From: Physella acuta
Taxonomy: Eukaryota; Mollusca; Gastropoda; Physidae
Length of the DNA stretch: 64,000 nt
Assembly: GCF_028476545.1 (NCBI RefSeq)
Contig: NW_026731574.1
Span: 62,001 to 126,000, forward strand
Reading direction: 5' to 3'
The translations under genes were made by a program, and so were the position numbers. Positions 26,373-38,012 of the stretch are shown here, one piece after another. How positions within the stretch are numbered: the stretch's first letter is position 1; every line of letters begins with the position of its first letter. The notes beneath the pieces were generated by a model. The model searched no databases and was not told the DNA's origin. It was given only the letters and a program-made list of their open reading frames with translations.

Positions 26373-27136
26373 ATATCTAGAGGAAAAGAAATCAACATTA
26401 ATACTACTGTAAAAGTAGAATTTATTGTTTTAATAGAGGCAAGTGTGTAGCATAATAAAGTAAGGGATAAGGAAATATATGCTTAAAAATAATTTCTTTT
26501 CTTGAGTGGTAATTTATTATTGGTTATTAGCTTGATGTGCAAAAAAAAACCCACTGGCTTTCTTCAACAGCCTTTAACATATTTATACATCTTTTATTTT
26601 TAAAAGGCAATCATTCATTTGCAATAAACTCTACGATTAAGGAACAAGTGAACATTTATAAAGGCGACGCCGGCCCCCACGCCCCTATAGGCTTTCCGGT
26701 CTCGCCATATTTTTTTATTATAAAATGGCGTTATTGTGGTGAATCAAACACCCTTTTTTCGGTCAAAATACCACTAGAAAAGGTACCTCAAATTAGATGA
26801 AATCATTATTAACTTATAATATACATAATGTAATTTTTGAGAATACAAAGAGATAGCTTGATAAACTCACCTTTCTATCAAAAGTTGTCGTTGAAACACG
26901 CACAAAATTAGACCACGTTTCGCAATATTATAACTTGGAGAAGGAAGAGAGAAAAGTAATGCAGTTAGCAGTTTAAAATCACACATTATTTCATTAAATT
27001 GGTGAAAAGTTGGCCCGACTACGAAATTGAATCGATTACTTTAAAATCCCTATATTTTCTCACTATGTATTTCAATAAGGAAGATAATCGACGAAATTTT
27101 ACAATAGCGAAATTCCCCGGTTGCCGTTCTTAAAGC

Positions 27137-27147
27137 AAGATGGCGGC
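27137..27147 (+). promoter_or_regulatory. YY1-like AAGATGGCGGC word
   Basis: AAGATGGCGGC equals the consensus known for YY1 at animal promoters. It lies upstream of the putative 5' exon of the transposon gene, about 270 bp from its donor. It may belong to the element's promoter, though its usual sense orientation would point rightwards. Confidence 0.3.
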
Positions 27148-27791
27148 GATGCCGACATCGCTACTTTTGCGGACACTAATGAAAAATCAGAGTATATTTC
27201 TTACACTTTAAGTAAAAAGGAGCTTTAAACTAATCTTGATACTCCAGATTTATATTTAAATTAAGTCTAAATCTAGATCTATTAGTTTTTAGTAATGTTT
27301 TTAGGTTTTAAAAATATTTTTGATCATCAAACTTGTCTACTAAGCAAAAAGTGAAATAAAATCTCAACTGGGTCCTGAGTTTCTTTCAGGCATCACTTTA
27401 ATTTAATTAAAACTTATTTCATATTTCTTCATATTTTTTGTTTTCCAATATATTAATATATAAAACAATCAACAACACTATTTATGTATGTAACATGTTT
27501 ATTTCAATCATTTAAATAGAAACAAAATGAACAAAATATGCCTTGTCCGCATAAGGAGCAAGTGTCCGCACAGAAAATAAAATGTAAAAAAAAGTGCACT
27601 TACTGTCCGCACAGAGTCTCACCACTGAAAATGTTAATACATTCAATGCTATGCGTATGAATACAAAATGAATCAGACGTGATTAAACTAGAAAGAATGC
27701 GGAGTGAGACGGTACTTTCGGTTTGTTTCTATGTGAAGCGGTTACTGAATGGCGCTCAATGGAAATCGGCACTTCCGATTTTTTTGCTACG

Positions 27792-27815
27792 ACTGTCCGC
27801 AGACGCCACTTTACT
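27792..27815 (-). repeat. Terminal inverted repeat, right
   Basis: Perfect inverse match of 24 bp to 22039-22062. Palindromic TCTAGA context follows outside. Confidence 0.9.
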
Positions 27816-28289
27816 CTAGAATCTAGTTCTAGATCGATCTCTATGAGACAATGAGAAGAAAGGGCTGAAAGGTTTTCAACTAAACAAGTCAATGATTGGT
27901 AAAACTCAAATTTAGCGTAATTTATTGGCCTCTTCTAGTTTACTCAAGTTTACTGCCTCACGCTGTCGAGAATGTGAGCACGCTGACAAGAGAATGAGAG
28001 CCGGCTATCACACAAGCGACGAAGTTTAGAATAATCATTAATGACCAAGACCATAAAACAAAAACATCCCACCATTCTCAAATTTTACAGCTTCTCCATT
28101 TTGTCATTTTGTGTCTTGCATTTTGCCAAGACCCTTCCTACAACTCCATTTCACTACACTAAAACTTCACTAGTTTAGATGTAATTGGTGCCTTGTAGGC
28201 CTACTGATAGTTGTTTCTATAACAGTATTTAGAAATTAGATGTATTTCTAGTCAGCTCTATCAACATTGGATGACTCAGTAAGTTAAGA

Positions 28290-28640
28290 TTAAGAAGCAT
28301 TTGGGGTGGCTTAAAGACTTTTATAGGCACTAACTCATGCCATCACTAGCCATGTTAGTCTTCCTGTATGAAAGTAAAGCATGGACCCTCAATGTTGACC
28401 TTATGAGGAGAATCCCTGGAAGTAAGATGACAAATGAAGAGGTGTATGAAAAGATCACTGATTCAAACTGTCAGTGAGTTCATGAGTTAAAACAAGGAAA
28501 CTGAGATGGTATTGGCATGTCACACAAACCAATGGCCTAACAAAACAATATTGCTGGGTACTGTGCCAGGAGGGATAAGAAGGGCAAGGCTAAGAAGTAA
28601 TTGGATGGAGGACTTCATAGATTAGGCCGGGCTGAATCAA
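28290..28640 (+). pseudogene. Decayed LINE reverse-transcriptase tail
   Basis: Across shifting frames one reads L-Y-E-S-K-A-W-T-L, then R-R-I-P-G-S-K-M-T-N-E-E-V-Y, V-H-E-L-K-Q, W-Y-W-H-V-T and a final W-M-E-D-F. This is the typical order at the C-terminal end of non-LTR retrotransposon ORF2. There are several stops and frame changes, so the copy is old. It lies in the putative first intron of NAA50. Confidence 0.65.
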
Positions 28641-28968
28641 TTAATAATTATAGTTCTCACAAAAGATAATTATAAAGAGTAAGGTTGATAAATTAGATAG
28701 GCTATATTACATACACCTACACCTTTTTGAATAGATTATCAGACCCCAACCCCATCTTAAAATAATGTACACTTCACCCAATGCCTCCCACTTATACCAA
28801 ATTGGAATTTTCTTTTTTGAAACCGTAATGCTAAATTAATTTTAAAACTTTGTAAAAACGTGTTTAAATGCATTGAAAATAAGTATATAAACTTTCTTTT
28901 TCGTTAATAGAAGAATTAAACTAAATTGTGTTACAATGGAATTCTTAAAGAATCATTTTTTTCTTAAG

Positions 28969-30187
28969 AGGCAGGACAGAACTAGGAGACATTACTCCTC
29001 ACAATATCAAACAGCTCAAGCGGTTAAATCAGGTTGTATTCCCTGTTACCTACAATGATAAGTTTTACAAAGATGTTCTTGAGGTCGGTGAACTTGCTAA
29101 GTTAGGTAAGAATCTTGTTTCTTAAAATTTGTTGGTACATTCTCATAAATTAAAACTTCATATTTCAATCAAAACTTAGAGTGTTGTTGTGGATATTTCT
29201 AGTCTTTTTCAAATTAAATTTATATCTTGATCAAGAAATTTTGTGCCTTTTTCCCCCTCTATGTTGAAACAGTCACTTATTTATTCTTCAACTGGTATTT
29301 TCTGGTAAGTTGAAAATAAGCTGCTGATGTAGCAAAATATTGTAATTTTTTTTTTCTTAAAACTCCCAGCGTACTACAATGATATAGTGATTGGTGCTGT
29401 GTGCTGCAGAATCGACACATCAGAAAATGTTCGTAGGCTCTACATCATGACATTAGGATGTCTGGCCCCCTACAGAAGGCTGGGGATTGGTGAGTTGTTA
29501 ATTTAAGCAGCCTTATAAATTGTTGTGGTATTGAATGTGGTTGTATAGAGTTATGGTTTTTGTGAGGTTGTATTGATTTATTGTTTATTTGAATTGACCA
29601 CAGGTACTGTGATGCTGGAACATGTTTTAAATATCTGTGCCAAGGATGGGAACATAGACAACGTCTTTTTGTAAGTCATGTTTTTAGAGCAGTCACAATA
29701 CACCAGGACATGTTTTGGTACTAGATCTATGTGTATTTAGGCATAGTGTGATCAGTTCTATGCACAACCATTTCTACTTTTCCTAATATGAATCAGGTGG
29801 ACTCGAGGACATCTTATGAACTGAAGTCAATGCTTTTTTTAATCTTTCACTTTTTTATATGATGAATTAAAAATTTCATATAGTTTTTTAAATAGAATTT
29901 GCTACGTTTGCTTGGTACTTTGTGAATAAATAATAGTGAATCAAATTTGATGAAATAAGCAAGATAATAATAATACAATGTTTCCTAACAGGCATGTCCA
30001 AGTCAACAATGAAGGGGCAATAAAGTTTTATGAAAAATTTGGCTTCAAAATAGTGGAGGAGAAAAAGAATTATTATAAACGTATTGAGCCAGCGGATGCA
30101 TATGTTCTACAGAAGTCTTTCAAGGAGGAGAGTGGGGAGATGAAAACCACAGTATCTAATGATGAGAACACCGATAAAACATCCTAA
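28969..30187 (+). CDS. NAA50: N-alpha-acetyltransferase 50, exons 2-5
   Basis: NAA50 (San) is a GNAT-fold enzyme that acetylates protein N termini starting with Met, using acetyl-CoA, and joins the NatA complex at the ribosome; it is needed for sister-chromatid cohesion. Exons are 28969-29105, 29370-29489, 29604-29670 and 29992-30187; all junctions are GT/AG and keep phase (1, 1, 2). The acetyl-CoA loop is R-R-L-G-I-G-T. The substrate-site Y-I-M-T-L-G-C-L-A-P-Y, then H-V-Q-V-N-N-E-G-A-I-K-F-Y and N-Y-Y-K-R-I-E-P-A-D-A, match human NAA50 almost residue for residue. The C-terminal tail (about 25 residues) is short and acidic. The stop is at 30185. An AATAAA follows at 30306. Exon 1 is probably at 21706. 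Confidence 0.95.
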
Positions 30188-30305
30188 CATTTAGATGGTT
30201 TTATAAATTTGTTTCATTATACATGTGTCAACTTCTTGGATGAAATAGACTGCTACAATATTTATTTTAGCATTCTGGAAATAGCTAGTACGTTTGGTTT
30301 TGAAC

Positions 30306-30311
30306 AATAAA
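30306..30311 (+). terminator. NAA50 polyadenylation signal
   Basis: AATAAA lies about 120 bp after the NAA50 stop codon. The stretch from there to 31100 has no other recognisable gene. Confidence 0.6.
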
Positions 30312-31099
30312 AAGTTGAATCTTTTTGGAACATTATAAATAATCAATGGGGTGTATATCATACAAAGATTATAAGGTCAGCTGAGATTGCTTTAAACATT
30401 TTTATTTAGTTATCTGATGAATATGGCATGATTTTTAACTAACTTGAGCTTGTTTGTAGGTAATAATGATGTACAAATAATTATTGAGACCACTGAAATG
30501 AAAATATTGTTAGGCATTTCTGTTATTGTAGAAGGACAAATAGAAGCATCTCAAGTAAAAAGAACTAACCTAATGTACGAGAGGACTTTCTATTGAAGGT
30601 TAGTCTCTGTTTCTAATTTGTAAAGACCTACGCAGTTTACAGATGTCCAATATAAGATCCAACTAGTTTAGCGGTTGATTCAAGTACCAGTTTGTCTAGA
30701 CAATGACTTTGTGTATAAGTATGTTTGCTCTTTGTTATCTAAGATAGCAGTGATGATGTAAGATTCTTGTAAATATGTCCTCTGAATTAATAAACATACC
30801 TGTTTTGCATATTTTAATATCCTATGGTGTATTATTTTTGAATGATTGAGTTGCAAGCTTGATAAACACAAGTACATACTTAAGTAAGGCACACATATTT
30901 TAACACTTTAATGAAACTCAGCAATTACAAAAGTTGTGTAAACCAAGGTTTATGTTTTCACAAAAATGTCAATAAACAATCTCACTCAACAATAAAAGCT
31001 TTGTAACTGTTACAAGAAACCTTCATGGGATGGGATCTACTAGATCCAATTAGAACAATTTTTGTGCTGAAAACAGGTGACAAGCCTTGGGGAAAAAAT

Positions 31100-32056
31100 C
31101 TACAACAATCACCAAAGTATGTACACCCTCAGGCATGCAAGAAATAAGCATAACAAAAACCAATAGTCAACAAGGTATGAGGTTCTTCATTACCAAAATA
31201 TGTACAACTTCAGTCATGCAAGATATGATAAAAAAAACAACAGAAAACAGCAGTCAACAACTTGAACAAGGTGTGAGGTTCTTCACCACCAAAATATGTC
31301 CACTTCCTTCAGGCATGCAAGATATGATAAAAAAACAACAAAAAACAGCAGTCAACAACTTGAACAAGGTGTGAGGTTCATCACCAAAATATGTCCACTT
31401 CCTTCAGGCATGCAAGATATGATCAAAAAACAGCAGTCAACAACTTGAACAAGGTGTGAGGTTCTTCACCACCAAAATATGTACACCTTCCTTCAGGCAT
31501 GCAAGAAATAAGAATAACAAAAAACAACAGTCAACAAGGTTGAGGTTCTTCATCACCAAAATATGTACACCTTCAGGCATGCAAGAAATAAGCATAACAA
31601 AAAACAAGTCAACAACAAGGTAGGTTCTTCATCACCAAATTATGTACACCTTCAGGCATGCAAGAAGTAAGCATAACAAAAAACAATAGTCAACAAGGTT
31701 GAGGTTCTTCATCACCAAAATATGTACACTTCCTTCAGGCATGCAAGAAATAGGCATAACAAAAAACAATAGTCAACAAGGTTGAGGTTCTTCATCACCA
31801 AAATATGTACACCTTCCTTCAGGCATGCAAGAAGTAAGCATAACAAAAAACAATAATCAACAAGGTGTGAGGTTCTTCATCACCAAAATATGTACACCTT
31901 CCTTCAGGCATGCTAGAAGTAAGCATAACAAAAACCAATAGTCAACAAGGTGTGAGGTTCTTCATCACCAAAATATGTACACCTTCCTTCAGGCATGCAA
32001 GAAGTAAGCATAACAAAAAACAACAGTCAACAAGGTGTGAGGTTCTTCATGAAGTT
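31100..32056. repeat. Imperfect minisatellite, about 65-95-bp units
   Basis: Units combine CACCTTCAGGCATGCAAGAA, ATAAGCATAACAAAAAACAA, TAGTCAACAAGGTGTGAGG and TTCTTCATCACCAAAATATG. Early units have an insert with GATATGATAAAAAAACAAC and CAACTTGAACAAGG; later ones lack it. Around a dozen copies are present. It lies between the convergent NAA50 and SNAPC2-like genes. Confidence 0.9.
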
Positions 32057-32221
32057 TCTCCCTCTGCTTTCTTTTTCTTCTCAATCTGCATTAATTTAGA
32101 TGATATACACAAGGGATTTAGACTAAAAAACTTGGGTTTGATCAGCTTTTTGCAACCTTTGATTGGGAACGTAAACTTGAGGACACCAGCAGAACAGGAA
32201 GCAAGGTTGGCTTGACTAGCT

Positions 32222-32456
32222 GATGGGTCAGAGGTTGAAGGCTGGCGCAGGTCAGGGGTTGAAGGGTGGCACAGGTCGGAGGTTGAAGGTTGGCACAGGT
32301 CAGGGGTTGAAGGCTGGCACAGGTCAGGGGTTGAAGGGTGGCACAGGTCAGAGGTTGAAGGTTGGCACAGGTCAGAGGTTGAAGGTTGGCACAGGTCAGA
32401 GGTTGAAGGGTGGCACAGGTCAGAGGTTGAAGGTTGGCACAGGTCAGGGGCGTGGC
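32222..32456. repeat. 24-bp minisatellite, about 10 copies
   Basis: The unit GGTCAGAGGTTGAAGGTTGG plus CACA repeats head to tail with single-base variants. A three-base multiple keeps frames open across it, which is not evidence of coding. Confidence 0.92.
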
Positions 32457-32639
32457 TTGGCCCAGCTGTTAGGTCACAAGTAGATTGTGCTGCCTGAGAT
32501 CCACTTGAAGCAGGATCGTTGTCACATGTGGCATCAAGGTCTTCTTCACAATTATCAAATTCTGCAGGTAGATGAACAGGGTAAAAATGGTATTACTGGG
32601 CACGGATTAAATGTTTATGAGTGTATACATAGGTATATA

Positions 32640-33754
32640 TACATATATAGTGAGGTAGAACATACTTCAGTGACCGCCCAGGTGTTAGGGACGTAGAAGG
32701 GCACTCTCTAGAGCTCATAATCACCTTAACCCGAGGGTTACACGTACGGCCCCTGGCTCCTTAAACTAATGTAAGCGCCATGGTGCTCACAGGATAACCC
32801 AGGGTGCCAAATAGCACCGGGGGAACGGGCCTGATTATGGTTAGTGAACGACTCTATTACCCCATCTTATGCATATTCCTTCTTACTGTTTAAAACGAAC
32901 GTAAGGGCCATAGCACTCAATTGCACTCTTCTGGGGCGCCGGCGAACGCAGTTGATTCAATTTAGTTAACGACCATAACAACCCATCTTATCCTTAGTCT
33001 ATCACCCTTTATAAAACAAATGGGAAAGCTCGGGGCGCCACACTGCACACCCCCCCCCCTCAGGGCGCAATTTTTTCCTGCAGGTACCTCCCCAGGTGTA
33101 TTCTCAACAGCTTCGCAAAGTTTTATGGTGATTGGATGAAAGGTGTAGAAATGCATAAAAGACAAAAAAAAACATTGCTTTTGATATATATATAGATATA
33201 TTTATAGGTATATATATATAGAAGATAGATATATAGATGATATAAGCGGGCTGTTAGTGTGTCAGTCAGTCTGTCAGTCAGTCATTGCTATAGTAAACAA
33301 CAACACATGTGGTGCATTTTACTTGCATCACATTGTCTTATTAAAAGCAATGGAGTAGGATCTATTTATGTAACAACTTTTTTTTATTCCTACCGCATTT
33401 GTTTTATTTTATGTTAAGGCTCATAATTAAAATAGATTAATGTCAAGATTATTTAAATTATTTTCTGGTTTTATAGTTTTTTTTTATTTCTATGTTATTT
33501 AAGAGGATGGTTAAATAGAGAATGTAGGAAAGGCTCTCACTGGGCGCGGACACTCAAGAAAGCATGGTCGTTTGTTTCATAAAGCCATTTGATAAAGCGT
33601 TTGCATTTGGGTTTTTACTGTTTGCGTTTTTGTTTGAGTTTATGCTTTTCTTTTGTGTATTGCGTTGTGTTTGTTCTTCTTTGGTTTTGTTCTCTTCCCA
33701 AGTTGGTACATTTAAAAAAAAGATTCACTGTGGCTGGGTACGGGTATGCAGCTA

Positions 33755-33756
<2 letters not shown>
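32640..33756 (-). repeat. Decayed dispersed retroelement-type block
   Basis: Contains two to three diverged copies of a unit of about 110 bp with TTAGTGAACGAC, ACCCCATCTTAT and ACGAACGTAAGGGCC (32840-33000), then TTTTATGGTGATTGGATGAA and GTGTAGAAATGCATAAAAGA (33120-33165), CAGTCAGTCTGTCAGTCAG (33262), a T/G-rich tract and GTATGCAGCTAGTATATATA at the right end. The order is the inverse of 14150-14835. The class is uncertain; it behaves like a mobile-element relic. Confidence 0.4.

Positions 33757-33816
<60 letters not shown>
33757..33816. repeat. (TA)n microsatellite
   Basis: Pure TA run of about 30 copies at the end of the decayed repeat block. Confidence 0.97.
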
Positions 33817-33819
<3 letters not shown>

Positions 33820-34169
33820 AAACTTCAGATAACATGAGAGCAATAAATTACAACTGTTTTTATTAATTTTTTCTAATTAATTCTGTTAATATAGTTTTAG
33901 CACTATTAATGAAGTAAAAAAAGCTGTTAAAATGGTAAAACTTGTAAAAATGCACATTTGTTTCCGTTTCTTTCAGACTTTTAATTCTGGGGAGGGAGAC
34001 CATGATAACGGATAGAGTTTAGACGCCACTAGTTTAAGTATCTATTTTCTACAACATAAATTCTATATTTCTTTCTATTTGTCCCTGAGAGCTGCCTGAC
34101 TGAAACTCTGCCTACTAGTCACTGTGCAATCAGGTACTATTCTAGAAGAAAGGGAAGACCTACTAGTGA

Positions 34170-37100
34170 CTATGTATAAGAAATGGAAGACCTACTATAG
34201 ACTATGTAATCAGGTACTATTCCAGAAGAAAGGGAAGACCTACTATTACTAAGTGCTAGTGCAACTCTGAATGTGCCAATCTCTCGCTGAGTCCTCGGCA
34301 GCTCCACTGTGTGAAAACTAAGCAGTTCGTGCTTAATGTTGAGGACACGTCTCTGTTCTGTGGTGTCCAGCTCCTTAAAAGTGTCCCCCAAGTTCTGCAT
34401 GATGTCCAGAAGAACCAACGCTTCTGATTTTAGAAAAAAAAAATCAACCCTAGGGTTACAAATTATAAAGAACATTACAGTAAATGTTACTTTTATTATG
34501 AATAAATTGTTTAGTTTTATCTATTTATTAGAGATGTGGTTTGATCTTATTGAAGACTACAACATATTTAGGTTTATTTTACTAAACCATTCATAAGAAA
34601 ACTTCCTACATCTTAAAACTAAAGTACACTAACCTATATTGGAAAGCCTTTTTGGCGGATTATCTCCTTTTGCCAAGTAAGTTAAGTACTGGTAAATGTT
34701 GTCCCAGTGTAGCTTTTTGTGCTGCGATTCCTCAAACTGCTCATTTTTGGTAATAATACCCAGGATCTAGACAAATGGTGATAAGACAATAATACACAGG
34801 ATCTAGACAAGGTGAGACAATAATACACAGGATCTAGACAAGGTGAGACAATAATACACAGGATCTAGACAAGGTGAGACAATAATACCCAGGATCTAGA
34901 CAGTGGTGAGACAATAATACACAGGATCTAGACAGTGGTGAGACAATAATACACAGGATCTAGATAAATGGTGGTGAGACAATAATACCCAGGATCTAGA
35001 CAAATGGTGAGACAATAATACACAGGATCTAGACAAGGTGAGACAATAATACACAGGATCTAGACAAGGTGAGACAATAATACACAGGATCTAGACAAGG
35101 TGAGACAATAATACCCAGGATCTAGACAAGGTGAGACAATAATACACAGGATCTAGACAAGGTGAGACAATAATACACAGGATCTAGACAAGGTGAGACA
35201 ATAATACACAGGATCTAGACAAGGTGAGACAATAATACACAGGATCTAGACAAGGTGAGACAATAATACCCAGGATCTAGACAAGGTGAGACAATAATAC
35301 ACAGGATCTAGACAAGGTGAGACAATAATACACAGGATCTAGATAAATGGTGGTGAGACAATAATACACAGGATCTAGAAAAATGGTGGTGAGACAATAA
35401 TACCCAGGATCTAGACAAATGGTGGTGAGACAATAATACACAGGATCTAGACAAATGGTGGTGAGACAATAATACCCAGGATCTAGACAAATGGTGGTGA
35501 GACAATAATACCCAGGATCTAGACAAATGGTGGTGAGACAATAATACCCAGGATCTAGATAAATGGTGGTGAGACAATAATACCCAGGATCTAGACAAAT
35601 GGTGGTGAGACAATAATACCCAGGATCTAGATAAATGGTGGTGAGACAATAATACCCAGGATCTAGACAAATGGTGGTGAGACAATAATACACAGGATCT
35701 AGACAAATAACGGGACAGAGTGGCCTAGTGGTAGAGAGCTAGACTAGCAGAGTTTGAACCAGGGTTCAAGTTAGTAGTCTGTCCAGCCAGCTCTGTTGGG
35801 TACTTAACTCACGTTAGGGAAAGTAAAGGTTGCTGGGCATAGTACTGACCACACTATCCCTTGCCGAGGTTACTTGCCCCATAGACCGTCAGGTTTGAAA
35901 GGGGGACTTTAGTTTTAGATAAATAGTGGTGAGACAATAATACACAGGATCTAGATAAATAGTGGTGAGACAATAGTACACAGGATCTAGATAAATAGTG
36001 GTGAGACAATAGTACACAGGATCTAGATAAATAGTGGTGAGACAATAGTACACAGGATCTAGATAAATAGTGATGAGAGTAAGAACTTTTATTGGACGTA
36101 GGATTTCGACAACAGAGATCAGGTACGTTTCTTGTTTAAAGTATGATGTATTACTATAGCTATTCAAACAGGAGAAAAAAAAAACTAAAGATATGCAAGT
36201 AAATGCAAGAGAGAGAAACTAACATAAAAATTGAATGTAAGTAGCTAATTGGCTTTTTGGTTTTCTTTGGTGTTGTTAGGTCAGTGTTGTTAGGTCAATG
36301 TTGTTAGGTCAATGTTGTTAGGTCAGTGGTGTTAGGTCAGTGTTGTTAGGTCATTGTAGTTAGGTCAGTGTTGTTAGGTCAGTGTTGTTAGGTCAGTGTT
36401 GTTAGGTCAGTGTTGTTAGGTTAGTGTAGTTAGGTCAATGTTGTTAGGTCAATGTTGTTAGGTCAGTGTTGTTAGGTCAGTGTTGTTAGGTTAGTGTAGT
36501 TAGGTCAGTGTTGTTAGGTCAATGTTGTTAGGTCAATATTGTTAGGTCAGTGTAGTTATGTCAGTGAGTTAGGTCACCTGTGCCATGGATTGTAATGATG
36601 AAATAAAATGGTGCCAACCTCTGGAAGGAATGTTGACAAATCTTTGTTCTCAAAGTAGACCATTTCATTCATCAATGCCAGCCAAATCTGTACAGGAAGA
36701 GTTATACATAGCTATTATTTTATGATACTTTATACAGTTGTTTGAGATTTAAATAAATAAATAAATATCCATAAACACTGGCATTGAATAAAACACAGAA
36801 AGAAAACCAAAAACAAATTACCTCTAAAGGATTTTTCTTCATAGCATTGGAATCTAAGATTACATAAAAAAGTGTATTTATTTAATTGTGCATTTTAACA
36901 GTATGGCATGAGACAAGTTATTGTGACATTTAACCAATAAGTGTAGATAACATAAGTAGATATGCTACTTGATCATATTCAATTACATTACTGTGTTGTA
37001 TTTAGGACCAATTAAAAGCAAACAGTAAAATAATGGAAATTTTAATGGACCAATGAACAGAAGAAATGTCTGACTAGCCTGCGGGCAGCTGGTAGTGGCA

Positions 37101-37860
37101 TCTTTTCGTCTCAGCGGTCCTCATGGCCTGGATCAACTCTTCAACCTGCACCACCAGACAAACTTAGGTTAAAAAATGTGCACGTGAATTGACAAAAAAA
37201 AAGAAACTCATTGGACCCAACACAGCTTTATCATAATTTGCGAATGTTAGCAGGGCAGGTCTGTGCTCAGAGGGTTCTAGAAAACCAAGATTCATGCCAT
37301 CTCCAGAACTTTTGAAGTTCTGGACTTCACATTTAAACACCTGCTCATCATTAAAATGGTGAGTCTAGTGTGTGTTTCTTTCACTAATCCAAGAGTAGAC
37401 CTTTATCACTTAACAAAGAACACTCAAATATATATCTGTAAAATTGATTAATTACCTCATCTGGAGTTTTTGAGGCAACCATTTCGCTCAAGGCCTTCAA
37501 ATCATTAGCTTCATATCTTAAGTTCAAAATAGAAATTTGTTAAAACAATGCCATTTAAGTTCAAACCATTTAGAAAATAAATCAAATTATTCCCAAAATA
37601 AATATGAAACTTGAAATATTTATAAAAACTCTATTAATGTAAATAGTAAGTAATAATATCCCTTTTATTACAAAGACTCACATTTTTAAACCTTTCAGAA
37701 GTTTAGTTTTTTCCTGTAAAGTCCATTTTGAACTGATATCTTGATCTGATAACAACCTTGGCCTCCCTCGAGATTTCTTTTCTTTGGCATGTTTTCCACC
37801 TCGGCCACGTCCAATAAAGATTTTATTTTTAGGATTGTTTGAAACTGTTTTATTAATTTT
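34170..37860 (-). CDS. SNAPC2: SNAPC2-like subunit of the snRNA-activating complex, 5' end not found
   Basis: SNAPC2 (SNAP45) is a subunit of the nuclear SNAPc complex, which binds snRNA promoters. Exons, in transcript order, are 37860-37682, 37516-37456, 37145-37079, 36853-36822, 36687-36578, 34766-34634 and 34433-34170. The first has a basic R-G-R-P-R stretch and S-K-W-T-L-Q-E-K-T-K-L-L-K-G-L, like the SANT-like start of vertebrate SNAPC2. Later come L-E-I-W-L-A-L-M and I-Y-Q-Y-L-T-Y-L-A-K-G-D followed by E-A-L-V-L-L-D-I-M-Q-N-L, matching I-Y-K-Y-L-S-S and A-V-V-L-D-L-L-M-S-L of the human protein. Exon 3 seems to use a GC donor (GCAG/GCTAGT). The 36578 to 34766 junction is out of phase as drawn, so a small exon is probably missing. 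The start codon exon lies upstream and was not located. Confidence 0.65.
34767..36070. repeat. 31-37-bp minisatellite made of a 3' splice site (minus strand)
   Basis: On the plus strand the unit reads AATAATACACAGGATCTAGA plus CAAGGTGAGAC or CAAATGGTGGTGAGAC. On the minus strand this is TAG/ATCCTGGGTATTATT, the acceptor and first 15 bases of SNAPC2-like exon 34766-34634. Roughly 28 copies precede a SINE insertion (35709-35915), and five more follow it. The array keeps an AG acceptor in nearly every unit. Confidence 0.93.
35709..35915 (+). mobile_element. tRNA-derived SINE inserted in the minisatellite
   Basis: Starts GGGACAGAGTGGCCTAGTGG (A box TGGCCTAGTGG), then a B box-like GGTTCAAGTT, then the family tail: CCAGCTCTGTTGGGTAC, CACGTTAGGGAAAGTAAAGG, GCTGGGCATAGTACTGACC, CACACTATCCC. 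Units of the surrounding minisatellite lie on both sides, so it inserted after the array had formed. Confidence 0.8.
36270..36572. repeat. 15-bp minisatellite next to a 5' splice site (minus strand)
   Basis: The unit GTTGTTAGGTCAGTG (with CAATG, TAGTG variants) repeats about 20 times. On the minus strand it reads CACTGACCTAACAAC and starts directly after the donor CACAG/GTGACCTAACTCAC of the SNAPC2-like exon 36687-36578, whose first intron bases GTGACCTAAC it copies. Confidence 0.9.
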
Positions 37861-38012
37861 CTAAAAAAAAAAAAAGAATTCAACGAATGAAACTGTATAG
37901 AACAAGTTGGCACACAAAATAGGTTCCACCATTTGAGTCATATAAGCATGGAAAGATTAAACCCAATCTATAATTTAAAAAGGGGGTTATACGACTGGTG
38001 GAAAACTATTGA

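Larger units (their letters stand above)
22039..27815 (-). mobile_element. DNA transposon of unassigned superfamily, apparently intact
   Basis: The first 24 bases (22039-22062, starting AGTAAAGTGGCGTCTGCGGA) are repeated in exact inverse at 27792-27815. CTAG lies outside both ends (22035-22038 and 27816-27819), so the duplication may be CTAG or just TA; the host motif TCTAGA makes this ambiguous. The word TGCGGAC/GTCCGCA recurs near the ends: 22053, 22081 and 22436 on the left; 27168, 27545, 27564, 27605 and 27795 on the right. This resembles subterminal transposase-binding sites. One gene of 923 codons lies inside on the minus strand. Direct repeats of 172 bp lie at 22676-23100. Confidence 0.85.

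Noticed and set aside
28370-28382. ATGAAAGTAAAG as NAA50 exon 1
   Set aside because: The donor there leaves the wrong phase for exon 2 and lies in a LINE relic; 21706-21713 fits better.
35277-36167. Minus-strand frames of Y-Y-C-L-T-T-I-C-L-D-P-G repeats
   Set aside because: Repeats of the acceptor-derived minisatellite, not a protein.
37695-37913. 72-codon frame starting M-P-T-C-S-I-Q
   Set aside because: A different frame over the first recognised SNAPC2-like exon, crossing its acceptor; the spliced frame has the homology.
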